Source: Dasypus novemcinctus
Taxonomy: Eukaryota > Chordata > Mammalia > Cingulata > Dasypodidae
Length of the DNA stretch: 64,000 nucleotides
Assembly (NCBI RefSeq): GCF_030445035.2
Contig: NC_080694.1
Span: 71,191,147 to 71,255,146, forward strand
Direction: 5' to 3'
This document shows, piece after piece, positions 49,135-60,785 of the stretch; positions within the stretch are counted from its first letter, which is position 1, and every line of letters starts with the position of its first letter. The position numbers and the translations under genes are program-made. Below the pieces are notes generated by a model. It had not been told where the DNA came from, ran no database searches, and worked only from the letters and a program-made list of their open reading frames with translations.

Positions 49135-49640
49135 TTTTCCTTGTTTATTTCCCTCCTTTTCTTAATTAGTTGTGCTGTCTTCTTTCTTGTTTGTTGTATT
49201 TCCCCTTTATTTGTTTTCCTTTTTTAATTGATTTTTTCTACATATGCTATTTCTTTTATTCCCTTCATTTTTCTATTTTCTGTTTTCTGTTGTTCTTTCA
49301 TTCTGCCTCTTTTTGTTTGGTCTTCATTTTTTTCTGGTTTTTACTTCTCTCTTTTTTTCTGTTTTCTTTTCATACTATTTTCTTTTCCATTTTTCTTTTA
49401 TCTCTTCTCATCATATTGGAATTTTAATTCATTCTATATATTTTTTAACTATTTTGCTTCTCATTTCATTCTTTCTATACCACTCTTTTATTCTTACTCC
49501 TCTGTAGTTCTTAGTCATGTTAATTATTTATTTTCTTGGTCTTTTATGGTCCCTCTTCTACGTTTTATAATAATTATAAGTATTTTTTTTTTCTTTTTCT
49601 CTTCTTATCTCTTTCCTTTTCTCTGGCTCTAACTTTTTTT
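49135..49640 (+). repeat. Polypyrimidine tract before L1 ORF1
   Basis: About 500 bp of mostly T with C (ttcctttttt, ttctttt types). Open frames across it give Phe/Leu-rich peptides and are not genes. The same tract in L1 sense precedes ORF1 at 39650-40005 and 36960-37510. Confidence 0.8.
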
Positions 49641-49882
49641 TTCCCAAGGGAACATAGACAACAGCAAGGGAATATAAGAGTAACAAAGTATCCAAGGGAA
49701 TTCTTACCATATGCACAAAAACAACAAAATGAAACACTAGAGTAGAAAGAGAAGCTGACCAACCAATAAGTATACCAAGATAAACAAAGGCCTAGACACT
49801 ACCACCAGCAACAAAGGTAAAAGCAACACTAAGAAACTGGAGCAAGGCATAGTCTAATAAATAACCTAATAAACAGGAGCAG

Positions 49883-50745
49883 ATGCAGAACCTGGAACCA
49901 CTAATCAAGGATGTCCAAACAAATACTATGAATCAACTTAATGAAGTGAAGGAAGAGATTAAGGTTATTAAGAAGACACTGGGAGAACATACTGAAGGAA
50001 TTGTAAACATATATTAAAAGATGACAGATTTGATGGTGATGAATGGCACAAGGCAAGAAATCAAAGACACCTTGAAAAAACATAATAGCAGATATGAAAA
50101 AGCAGAGGAAAGAATCAGCAATGTGGAAGACAGTGCAGTTGAAATCAGACAGGTAGTAAAACAGAGAGATAGAGACAGAAAAAACCTAGCATGGACTTAG
50201 CAACTTGAATGACAACATGAAATGTATAAACATATGAATTATAATCATCCCAGAGGGAGAAGAGAAGGGGAAAAGGACAGAAAGAATGTTGGAGGAAATA
50301 ATGGCTGAAAACTCCCCACCTCTATTGTGAGACATGAACATACATGTCTAGAAAGTGCAGTGAACACCAAGCAGTATTACCTAAGAGACTTCCTCCTAGA
50401 ATAAACTTGTCAAATTGTCCAATGCTCAAGAAAAAGAATCCTAAAAGCCACAAGAGCAAAGAAATATCACATACAAAGAAAGCACAGTAAGATTAAGTGT
50501 TTATTTTTCATCTGAAATCATGGAGGCAAGTAGGTAGTGATATGACATAGATAAGGTACTAAAAGTAAAACAAAACAAAACAAAACAAAAAAGCCTCCAG
50601 CCAAGAATTCTCTATCCATCAAAGCTGGCATTCAAATGAGGGAAATTTCAAAATATTCACAGAAAAACAGAAATTAAGAGAGTTTCTCAATAAGAAAACT
50701 GCCCTCTAAGAAATACTAAAGGGAGTTCTGCAGACTGAAAGGTAA
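49883..50745 (+). pseudogene. L1 ORF1 remnant
   Basis: Degraded ORF1 of an RNA-binding L1 protein. Starts near atgcagaacctggaacc. The coiled-coil part reads through gaggaaagaatcagcaatgtggaaga (50103-50130). The RNA-binding part is seen near 50190-50260 (ttgaatgacaacatgaaatg, atcatcccagagggaga). The C-terminal part ends near aaatactaaagggagttctgcag (50710-50732). Frameshifts and stops throughout. Confidence 0.8.
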
Positions 50746-50859
50746 AAACAGGAGAGAGTTAGAGAACAGAGTAAGAAAAAAAAAATTTAAAAAGAGAAAT
50801 AAAAGCAACATATGGCATACATAATCCTAAGGAAAATGTGGCTAGTGTAACTAAATCCT

Positions 50860-53800
50860 TGACATTAGCAATATTGAATGTTAACAGATTAAACTCTCCA
50901 GTCATGAGACACAGATTGGCAGAATGAATGAGGGAATATGACCTATCTATTTGCTGTCAAAATGAAACCCACCTCAAATCCAGGGATGAAAGGAGGCTGC
51001 AAGTGAATGGTTGGAAAACAATTTCACATGCAATCAATAACCAAAAAAAAAAAAAAAAAAAAAGGAGGGGGGCTGGAGTATCTATATTAATATCAGGAAA
51101 AAATGACTTTAAATGCAAAATATTTTTAAGTGACAAAAAATGGCACTATATGTTTTTAAAAAAGGTAATATTTCAAGAAGAAAAAGCCATCATAAACATA
51201 TATGCACCTAACCAGGTTGTCTCAAAATACATGAGGTACACATTGGGAAAAAATAGTGGAGAAATAGATGACTCTACTATTATAGATGGGGACATTAATA
51301 CAACATTATCATCATTAGACAGAAAATCTCAAGAAAGAATCAGTAAAGAAACAAAGACCTTGAATAACACATTAGAGGATCAGAACCTACTAGATACATA
51401 TGGAACATTACACCCAAATTCAGTAGTATATACAATCTTATCAAGTGCATATGGATCATTCTTCAGGATAGACCACATGATATGCCACAGAACAACTCTC
51501 AACTAATTCAGAAAGACTGAAATTATACAAAATAATTTCTGACAACAGTGGATGAAGCTGGAGATCAGTAAGGGGCAGAGAACCAGATTAGGCACAAAGA
51601 TATGGAAGTTAAAAATACTCTTAGATAATCAGAGAGTTAAGAGAGGAAATTGCAAAAGAAATCAGTAACTACCTGGAAATGAAGGAAAGTGACAACAAAA
51701 TGTATCAAAACCTATGGGATTCAGCAAAAGATGGACTGACAGGGAAATTACAGCAATAAATAACTATATTAAAAAAAAAGAAGAAAGAGCATACACCAAA
51801 GGCTTAACTGGACACCTGCGGGAATTAGAAAAAGAACAGCAAACGAAACCCACAACTAGTAGAAAAAATGAAATATCAAGAATTAGAGCAGAGCTTGATG
51901 AAATTGAAAATAAGAAAGCTCTAGAACAAATAAGCAAAACCAAAGGCTGGTTCTTTGAGAAGATTAATGAAAGTGACAATCTCTTAGCTAGACTAAAAAT
52001 GAAAAAGGAGAAAGATGTAAACACATAAAATAAGAAACAAGGAAGGGGACCTCACCATTGACCCCACAGAAATAATGATTATCATAAGAGGATACTTCAA
52101 AAAAGTATACGCCAACAAGATGTATAAATTAGAAAAAATGGACAAATACCTAGAAAAACACAAGCAGGCTATATTTATGGAGAAGAAATTGATGAACCAC
52201 ACAGACCAATCCAAAATAACGAGATTGAATTAGTCATGAAAAACCTCCCAATTAGGGAAGTGGATGTGACTCAAATGATAGAGCATTCGTCTACCAGGGC
52301 TTGAACCCAGGGCCTCCAGGTCCTTGTGGTGAGCTATCACACTTGCAGTGCTGCTGCATGCAAGGCATGCCATGCCATACAGGGGCAACCCCTACTTAAG
52401 AGATCTCCATTCATAAGGAATGCACCCCAAAAGGAGAGCTGCCCTGTGCAAAAAAGCACAACCTGCCTAGGAGTGGCTCCACACATAGAGAGAGCTGACA
52501 GAGCAAGGTGATGCAATAAAAAGAGAGATTCCCAGTGCTGCTGGGAATGCAAGCAGACACAGAAGAAAACACAGTGAATGGACCCAAGAGAGCAGACAAT
52601 AGAGGGGAGGGAAAGGGAGAGAAATAAATAAATAAAATAAATATTTAGGAAAAAAACCTCCCAACTAAAAAGTGCCCAGGATCAAATGGGTTCACAGTTG
52701 AATTCTACCAAACATTCCAGGAAGAAATAACATCAGTTCTGCTTAAACTGTTCCAAAAAGTAAAAGTGTAGGGGACATTGCCTGACTCATTCTATGACAC
52801 CAACATCACCCTAATACCAAAGCCAAACAAAGGCACCACAAGATAGGTAAACTATAAACCAATCTCTCTAATGAACTTAGATGCCAAAATCCTCAACATA
52901 TTGCTTGGTAACCATATTCAATAACATGTCAAATGAATTATACATCAAGAACAAGTGGGTTTCATCTCTGGCATGCAAGAATGGTTCAACATAAGAAAAT
53001 TAATCAATATAATACACCACATAAAAAGACTGAAAAAATCACATGGTCATCTCTAAAGATGCAGAGAAAGCATTTGACAAAATATAGCACCAGTTCAAAA
53101 TATAGGAAGAGAAGGAATCTTCATGAACATAATAACAGATATATATGAAAAACCCACAGCTAACATCATATTCAATAGTGAAATAGTAAAAGCTTTCCCT
53201 CTAAGATCTGGAACAAGACAAGGATTATGATGTTCACTGGTCTTGCTTACCATTTTGTTAGAAATACTTGCTCAAACACTTAAACAAAAAAAGATATAAA
53301 AGGTGTCCAAATTGGAAAGAAGTAATGTCACTACTCACAGATGACATGACCCTATATATAGAAAGCCCTGAGAAATCTACAACAAAGACATCTAGATCTT
53401 ATAAATGAGTTCAGCAAAGTGGGCAGGTTATAAGATCAATGTGCAAAGATCAGTAGCATTTCTGTAAATCAATAATGAGCAAACTGAGAAGGAATTCATG
53501 AAATAAACTCCATTTGCATCAGCTACTGAAAGATTCAAACACCTAGGAATAAAATTTAACTAAACATGTAAATGACTTATAAGGAGAAAAGCACAAAATT
53601 GTTAAAGGAAATTAAAAAAAGATCTAAATAAATGAAAGAATATTTTCTGTTCAAGAATAAGAAGACTAAACATCATTAAGATATCTATTCTACACAAACA
53701 GATTTACAGATTTAATACAATCCTAATTAAAATTACCAAGTATTTATTACTGAATTGGAAATACTATCTATGAAATTTATTTGGAAAGGCAAGGTTCCCC

Positions 53801-54990
53801 AAATGGACATATTGAAAAAGAGTATTGAAATTTAAGGAACCACACTACCTAATGTTCAAACATATTACAAATCTACAATGGTCAAATATGCATGGTACTG
53901 ACATAAGGACAGACATACTGACCAAAAGAAACAAATTGAGAATTCTGATATAGATTCTTGAATTTACAGTCAACTGATCTTCAACAAGGACACCAAACTA
54001 ATCAACTGGGAGAGAATGGGCTGTTCAACAAATGGTGCAGAGAACTGGATATCCATATCCAAAAGAATGAGAGAGGAACATCATCTCACACTTTATGCAA
54101 AAATTAACTCAAGATATATCAAAGATCTAATTATAAGGGCCAATTCTATAATGATCTTGGAATATAGTGTTTGTAAGCATTTACAAGATCTTGTATTAGG
54201 AAATTGTTTTATGAACTTTACACTCAATGTATGAGCAATGTCAGAAAAAAATAGAAAAATGAGACCTCCTTAAAATGAAAACTTTGCACATCATAGGATT
54301 TTGTCAAGAAAGTGAAAATTCAGAACACTCAAAAGGAGAGAATATTTGGTAACTATATATCTGATAATGGCCTAATAACATGCATATATAAAGAAATCCT
54401 ATACCTCAAAAATAAAACAATGAACTACATATATAAAAGATAGGCATGTGATTTGAATAGACACTTCTCCATGGAAGAAATACAATTAGCTAAAAAACAC
54501 ATGAAAAGATATTCAACATCACTAGCTACTGGGGAAATGCAAATCAAAACTATAATGAGACATCATTTTACACCAATTAGACTTGCGGGTATTGAAAAAA
54601 CAGAGGACTACAACTGTTGGAGAGGATGTGTAGAAATGGGAACCCTTATCCACTGTTGGTGAGAATGCAGAATATTGCACCATTGTGGAAGACAGTCTGG
54701 CAGTTTTCAGGAAGCTAACTATGGAACTGCCATATGATCCAGCAATCCCATTACTGGGTTTATAACAAGAAGAATTGAAAACAGGGACATGAACAGATAT
54801 GTACACACCAATATTCATAGTAATATTACTCATTATTGCCAAAATCTTCAAACAATTCAAATATCCATCAACATGAATGGAAGAGCAAACCCGGTATATA
54901 CATAACTGAAATATTATTCAACCATAACAAGGAATGCAGTATTAACACAAGGGATAACATGGATGAAAATTGAATCTTATGTTGATTGAA
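50860..54990 (+). pseudogene. L1 ORF2 remnant, interrupted by a SINE
   Basis: The endonuclease region begins near ttgacattagcaatattgaatg. An open piece at 50928-51506 shows LSICCQNETHLKSRD and a damaged GDINTTLSSLD (usually GDFNTPL). 51714-52028 carries KEQQTKPTTSRKNEISRI and ISKTKGWFFEKINES. After the SINE, RT sequence shows a damaged active site (LTDDM instead of FADDM, near 53330-53350). A C-terminal piece at 54453-54662 has CWRGCVEMGTLIHCW. Not functional. Confidence 0.88.
52255..52650 (+). mobile_element. DAS SINE inserted in L1 ORF2
   Basis: tRNA-derived head gggaagtggatgtgactcaa, atgatagagcattcgtctac and B-box-like gcttgaaccc. The body includes agagagctgacagagcaagg and acacagtgaatggaccc. 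The tail is aaataaataaataaaataaat. Target-site duplication aaaaacctcccaa(t/c)ta at 52239-52254 and 52652-52667. Full length, and younger than the host L1. Confidence 0.95.
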
Positions 54991-57690
54991 GGATGTCAGG
55001 CACAGAAGGACAAATATTACATGACCATAAAGGTATTAATTAATAAAATTCAGCAAACTCACAGTGCTAGTGTCTGAAAGATAGGTTCACAGGAGACAAA
55101 AATGGAGATGAATGTTGTGAGTCAATGCCCTTCTAGGCAAAAATCTATGATAAGGTGGGAGAGTGTAGTTGTGAAGTGGATGGGCATCACAGTGGTGCAG
55201 TGATCCTATTGGGTTGGATGTTGCTGGTCTGTAATGGTGATAGGGTGGGAATGGTGGGTTAGATGCACCGAACTGCAGGAAAGGTTAGGGAATGGAGCAG
55301 ATGAACTACGGGAATTTGTGGATACATGGTGAGACTTCAATGTTGGGAATATTCCTTTGGCAAATATGACAGGGAAGGTTAATGGTTTAGGGTGTTGGAT
55401 GTGAGGGCATATGAGACAGGATGAACTTGGGGCAGGCTTCTATGGAGCATAGGAATTTCCTAAAAGGGGATGAAAGTCCAGTATGTCAAGCCCTCAATGT
55501 TGTTGCAAGTAACTATGAATCTTGCCTTTCAATGAGTTAAGCTTAGTGATTACCGTGGTTCCTGAGGGTGGTGGGAGGAATAGAATTGATGAAACATGGG
55601 TAATTTGGGGCACTGAAATTGTTCTACATCATTGTTCAATTATGTATACAGATCATGTTAAATTTCATCAAAGTTTATATGTGTATTGTCCGAAATGTAA
55701 ACCATAAAGTAAATCATTGACCATGATTAGTAGCAATGTTTCAATATTTGTTCATGAATTTTAGTAAATATTCCATCCACATGTAAAACATTATTATTAA
55801 GGGAAAAGGGAGAAAGGGGAGGAAGATGGATATATGGATTCACCTATATTCTCTATGTGACTTTTTGTAACCTAAAGCTTCTTTGAAGACAAAATGAAAA
55901 AAATAAGAGGGAATAAGTGGAAGAAAATGTGTCTGTACATAGAAGACAATAGGTCTTACAGTGATGAGAGATATAATGTCAAAATTTAATTTTTTATTAT
56001 TTCAAAATTTAAAAAAATATATTTATGTGTTATTTGTAAACTAGTATTATTATTTATTTTCTTATTAATTATGTTTGGTTATTTTATTGGCTTCATTTCT
56101 GAAGAAGTTTTGCATCACAGAATGGTTACAACTGCTGAAGGGCAGATTGATTGGTGTGGGGTGTCAGTGATGGGGTTAAATGGGGAAAGGATTACATGGG
56201 GCATATCTATAAGGCATATGACTCTGTTCAAGGTTCATGGGGGCATTGGCACAGAGGATAGAGATTACCCAATATCCAAAAATATATTGAATTCCCATCA
56301 ATATATGGGAATTCATATATTGAATGAGCTCTGCCACATTCTCTAAAGGGACAGCAAGAATCCTCCAAGAACAGGGGCAGTGACTAGTGAAGGAGAATGG
56401 ACCATTGATTGGCTCTTGATGGTGATGACTGTACTTATGAACCTTTACTTTTGAAATTGAAAATTAGCCTAGTATTACAGGGTACCTAATAGTTACCTCC
56501 TGACCGCCTCCTTGTTGCTTAAATGTGACATTTCTCTAAGCCAAACTCAGCATATAATTGCATTATCTTACCCCAAATGTGGGACATGACTCCTGGGGAT
56601 GAACCTCCCTGGCAATGAGGGATTCCAATGAATCACCAACTAGCAATGCAAGTGGAAAAGAGATGTTGAACAAAAGGGGGGCATGGTAAAGAGAAATGAG
56701 TTTATATGGCTAAGAGATTTCATATAGAGTCAGGAGGCCATTTCAGAGATTACAGGTTGCATGTCTCATTGACTGCCAAAGTAAATATACCTCAACAGTG
56801 GAGTTCCTAAGGAATCTGGAGACAACAAGATGCTATAGGTAGGATAGACAGCTCAAGAGTTTAGTGCCATGCTTATGGGTTCTACTTTGAAATTTATGTT
56901 CTCCAGTGTAACAGAATTGGATTCACTTGTAGTTTCCTTACACATGTCTCTTCTTTCCTTCTATTTGAACCTATAGTTAGTACTATAATTGATAAGAGTA
57001 TATACAAGAGACCTAAATTTTTGACTGTCCATTTGCCAGTTGGGCCCTGAATCTCAACCTTGTTGCATCACCTACTCTCCAGTTCATTGAACTTACCCAG
57101 GACAACTAACAAGGAAATGATGGACAACAACCATCTCAAGGAACAGAGAGAGTATGCAACTGCAAGAAGTATAGTGCCATTCATCTGCCCCATGGGATCT
57201 CAGTCCCCTCTCAATTAGGGATGGAGTGGGCATCACCATCTCAGAATCCACAGGATTGCAGAATGAATGATGGACTAGAGTATATACTAACTGTTATTCT
57301 ACTATAGACTTATTGCAATTCTAGCAATGGAAGAACTTTTATCATTGATATTAAGGCAGTGGCAACTGGAGGTTCTGAGGGGAGGAAAAGGGAAAACAGG
57401 TGTAATATGGGGACATTTTCAGGATTTAGGAATTATCCCAAATGGCATTGCAATGACAGGTATAGACCATTATATATATTGTTATAACTTACACAATTGT
57501 GTGGGAGACAGTGCAAACAATAATGCATGTTTAGTGGCAATGCTCCAAAATGTGCTGGTCAATTGCAACAAATATACTCCTTAAAGAAGGATATTGTTAA
57601 GATGGGCAAATGTGTGAGGACTTGGGAGCTGGGCATATGGGATCACACCCATATTTTTTATGTAACATTTATGTAACCTTAGTATCTCTA
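54991..57690 (+). other. Long bipartite 3'UTR of the old full-length L1
   Basis: Proximal part to about 55890. A-rich run aaaatgaaaaaaataag at 55891-55907. Distal part 55908-57690 corresponds to the 3.6-4.4 kb fragment and, in reverse, to 28.9-30.6 kb. Landmark pairs include ggcttcatttctgaagaagttttgcatcacagaatgg against the reverse of 30510-30560. Confidence 0.65.
56281..56321. repeat. Near-perfect hairpin in L1 3'UTR
   Basis: Arms aatatattgaattcccat (56281-56298) and atgggaattcatatatt (56305-56321) are reverse complements apart from one missing base, with a 6-nt loop (caatat). Confidence 0.85.
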
Positions 57691-57700
57691 AATATATATG

Positions 57701-57722
57701 TGTGTGTGTGTGTGTGTGTGTA
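57701..57722. repeat. (TG)n microsatellite
   Basis: About eleven TG units directly after the L1 3' end, apparently grown in or beside its former tail. Confidence 0.95.
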
Positions 57723-57785
57723 TTATTTCAAAAAATGAACAAATACATAACACAGTATTGGCACTTTTAACAGCATACATAATAT

Positions 57786-59096
57786 AATGTAGGGTTTGCA
57801 AAGGTCACTATGAGTAGAACTGAAGGACATTCTCATGGCCTGGAATTTTAATTGCCCTTCTGTTATGGATGACTTTCAGCAAGATGTCACATGCTTGTAC
57901 ATGTTCACAAGGTGGTCTACAATTGACTGCATTCCTGTGGAAATGGAAGCAAAAGCCTCTGTGGTTCTTCTTTCTCCAGATACCAGTATCCCTTCCAATA
58001 CAGCAATGAGAAGTTGCCTGGAATGGAGTGGTCCAGAGATGTGTTCTGAGTCAACAAGTTTGGCACCATCCATCTGAAGGAAGATTGAGCTACAAGTTTG
58101 TAGGAGAGAGCTTGAGCTACCAGAGGACCCACACATGCTTCTTCCATTGGCTGCATTCAAAGTGTGGTTGTAATTGAGCTTTTTCCAAAGCTACCGGTAT
58201 CATCTGCAGCCAATTGTCATTCTTCAAGGTAGGTAGGATTTTCTTTATCACATTATGGAAAAAAAATAAAGAACTTTTTATTTTAAACGTTAAGAAAATC
58301 CAGGCTGTTTCCTTTATGCAGTGTACAGAGCAGCTTTTCTATGTAACCCAACATTGCACTGTATTCAGTCATGAAAATGGATACTTTCTCATTATTGCAG
58401 ATATAAACAATTTTACCCCATTTTGATTAGTAAGGTAGTGAAAGGAAAGGGAGAACTTTTAGTATGAGGTCCTCTTGGAAAATACTGGTTATTTTTTTTG
58501 GCCACAGAAATCCTTGTGATAAAACTGCACCATGTAAAGTTACACTAGAAAATTTGGGCACACGTGGTCTCTCTTCAGTCGACACCCCATCCTTCAACAG
58601 CAGTTTTTTTGTCCTTTCCTGTACAGTAGAGGAAATTGTGCCTGCTAAATTTTATATCAATTCTGGTGCATTCCAGCACTCAGGGACTTTTTTCCCAACC
58701 AAATTTCTTAGACAAAAGGTAATTTTAAGTTTCCTTTTCTTATAATAACTCCAGAAGAGGCTTAGCCTACATTTAGAACACATGGTAGTGTCATCTTGGT
58801 GAAATTTAGAGAACATTTATTTATTACCACCAATAAGAAAGAAAATAAGCCCAGCATTCTCTTTAAACTGTACTCTAGAAATTGCCTAAGATAAGGCATC
58901 AGATTCATACATGAAAGTTTTTGGTTTTTGTTTACTACATAGGATTTGAGGGCAAATAAAAAATTTCCAGTGGGAAGGTTTTTTCCTTAGCATGTTTTTC
59001 TTTCTTTTTTTTAAATTGACATATTACCCATATTTTTTCAAGTGCTTTACATATATTAATCTAAAGAACTTACCTGTTTTTAGCCTTTTTTCCTTT
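57786..59096. other. Intergenic, nothing identified
   Basis: Less AT-rich than its neighbours. Short open frames exist (for example 57835-58077 and 58464-58745), some followed by GT that could be read as donors, but none shows a family motif I know. I make no gene call. Confidence 0.35.
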
Positions 59097-60785
59097 TTCA
59101 ATTTTTTATATGTATATATTTTTTTATTTTTTAAAAGATACATTGATCACACATCTTTCATTAAAAAATACAGTAAGTTCCCATGTGCCCCACTCCCCAC
59201 ACCCCTCACTTTTTCAACATCAACAACTTCTTTCATTACTGTGGTACATTCATTGCAATTGATTGGAACCCTGCTACACCGTGTGGAATATACTTTACAT
59301 TGTAGTTTACACTCTCTCCCACACCAATCAGTGGGTGATGGCAGGATATATAATGTCCAGCCTCTGTCCCTGCAATATCATTTAGAAAACTCCAAGTCCC
59401 AAAAATGCCCTCACATCATATCTATTTTTCCCTCTCCCTGCACTCATCAATTATTGTGGCCACTATCTCCACATCAATGATATAATTTCTTCCATTACTA
59501 GTCACAATAGTTCAATTGTAGTATACCAGTAAGTCCAGTCTAATCCATATTTTATTCCTCCATCCTGTGGACACTGGGATGGTGATGTCCAGTTCCCCTC
59601 TGCATAAAGAGGGGGTTTAGATTCCACATGGATGATGGATACAATTCTCCTGCTTGCAGCTGTAGGCACTCTTGGCTCCTTGGTGTGGTGGTTGACTCTC
59701 TTCACCTCCCTGTCAGCAGGCCAGGGTAAGTCCAAGAAACCAGAGGGTGGGAGCTGCATGTCTGCTGAGGCCCAGGGCCTGGCCATCACAATTCAGAGAT
59801 TCAGGTCTCCTGAGTATACACCAACCCAAATGCCAACCACAGATCAAAGACCTAAATATAAGACCCATGACAATAAAGACCTTGGAAAGCCAAGTAGGGA
59901 AGCATCTACCGGACCTTGTAAATAGGAAACGGCTTCATGGACTTCACACTAAAAGCACGAGCTGCAAAAGAACAAATAGATAAATGGAACTTCCTCAGAA
60001 TTAAAGCCTTCTGAACCTCAAAGGAGTTTGTCAGGAAAATGAAAAGCCAACCTGCACATCTGGAGAAAATATTTGGTAACCATATATCTGATAGGAGACT
60101 TATATCTTGCATATATAAAGAACTCCTATATCTTGAAAATAAAAAGACAAACAGCCCATTTAAAAAATGGGAAAAAGATTTGAACAAAGACCTCTCCAAA
60201 GATGATATAGAAATGGATAAAAAACACATGAAAAAATGCTCAAAATCCCTATCTATTAGGGAAATGCAAATCAAAACAACAATGAGATACCACCTTACTC
60301 CCATAAGACTGGCAGCTATCAAAAAAATCAGAAGACTCCAATTGCTGGAGAGGATGTGGAGAAATGGGAACACTCATCCACTCCTGGTGGGAATGAAGAA
60401 GGATCTAGCCATTCTGGAGGACAGTTTGGCCATTTCTCAAAAAACTAGCCATAGATTTGCCATTTGACCCAGCAATTCCACTGCTAGTTATATATCCAGA
60501 AGATCCGAAAACAAGGACACAAACTGATATATGCACATCAATGTTCATAGCAGCACTATTCACTATTGCCAAAATTTGGAATCAACCCAAATGTCCATCA
60601 ACAGATGAATGGATAAATAAAATGTGGTATATACATACAGTGGAATATTACTCAGCTGTAAGAGGGAATACAGTACAAACACGTGTGATAACATGGATGA
60701 AACTTGAGAACCTTATGTTGAGTGAAGCAACCCAGGCATTGAAGGACAAATACTACAAGACAGTCATTTTATAATTAACAAAAAT
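59097..60785 (-). mobile_element. L1 with 5' inversion (twin-priming type)
   Basis: 59097-59790 is the reverse-oriented 3' end (T-rich start, ttcccatgtgccccactcc, gagggggtttagattccacatgg, cttggctccttggtgtggtgg). From about 59800 the orientation flips to plus-strand ORF2 (59820-60775): [14 protein letters not shown] sequence, CCWRG region near 60345, [27 protein letters not shown] and MLSEATQALKDKYY. About 1.9 kb of 3'UTR between the two parts is missing. This is the classic arrangement of an L1 insertion with an inverted 5' part. Confidence 0.85.

Larger units (their letters stand above)
48351..57752 (+). mobile_element. Full-length old L1 (about 9.4 kb incl. SINE)
   Basis: In order: 5'UTR 48351-49880, ORF1 remnant 49883-50745, ORF2 remnant about 50860-54990 (split by a DAS SINE), long 3'UTR 54990-57690. 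Short direct repeats cagtattg stand at 48343-48350 and 57753-57760. Both ORFs are riddled with stops and indels. Structure parallels the minus-strand element at 28.9-38.6 kb, but the 5'UTR is of the other type. Confidence 0.87.

Noticed and set aside
49228..49632. 134-codon open frame and overlapping frames
   Set aside because: Translation of the polypyrimidine tract in an L1 5'UTR; only Phe/Leu/Ser runs.
57701..57722. CRISPR-like or other array
   Set aside because: Simple TG microsatellite; no spaced direct repeats anywhere in the window.
57835..58077. 80-codon frame followed later by a GT that might be a donor
   Set aside because: No recognisable domain and no supporting neighbouring exons; too weak for a gene call.
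58992..59480. 162-codon plus-strand frame
   Set aside because: Crosses from T-rich DNA into reversed L1 3'UTR; no independent coding signal.
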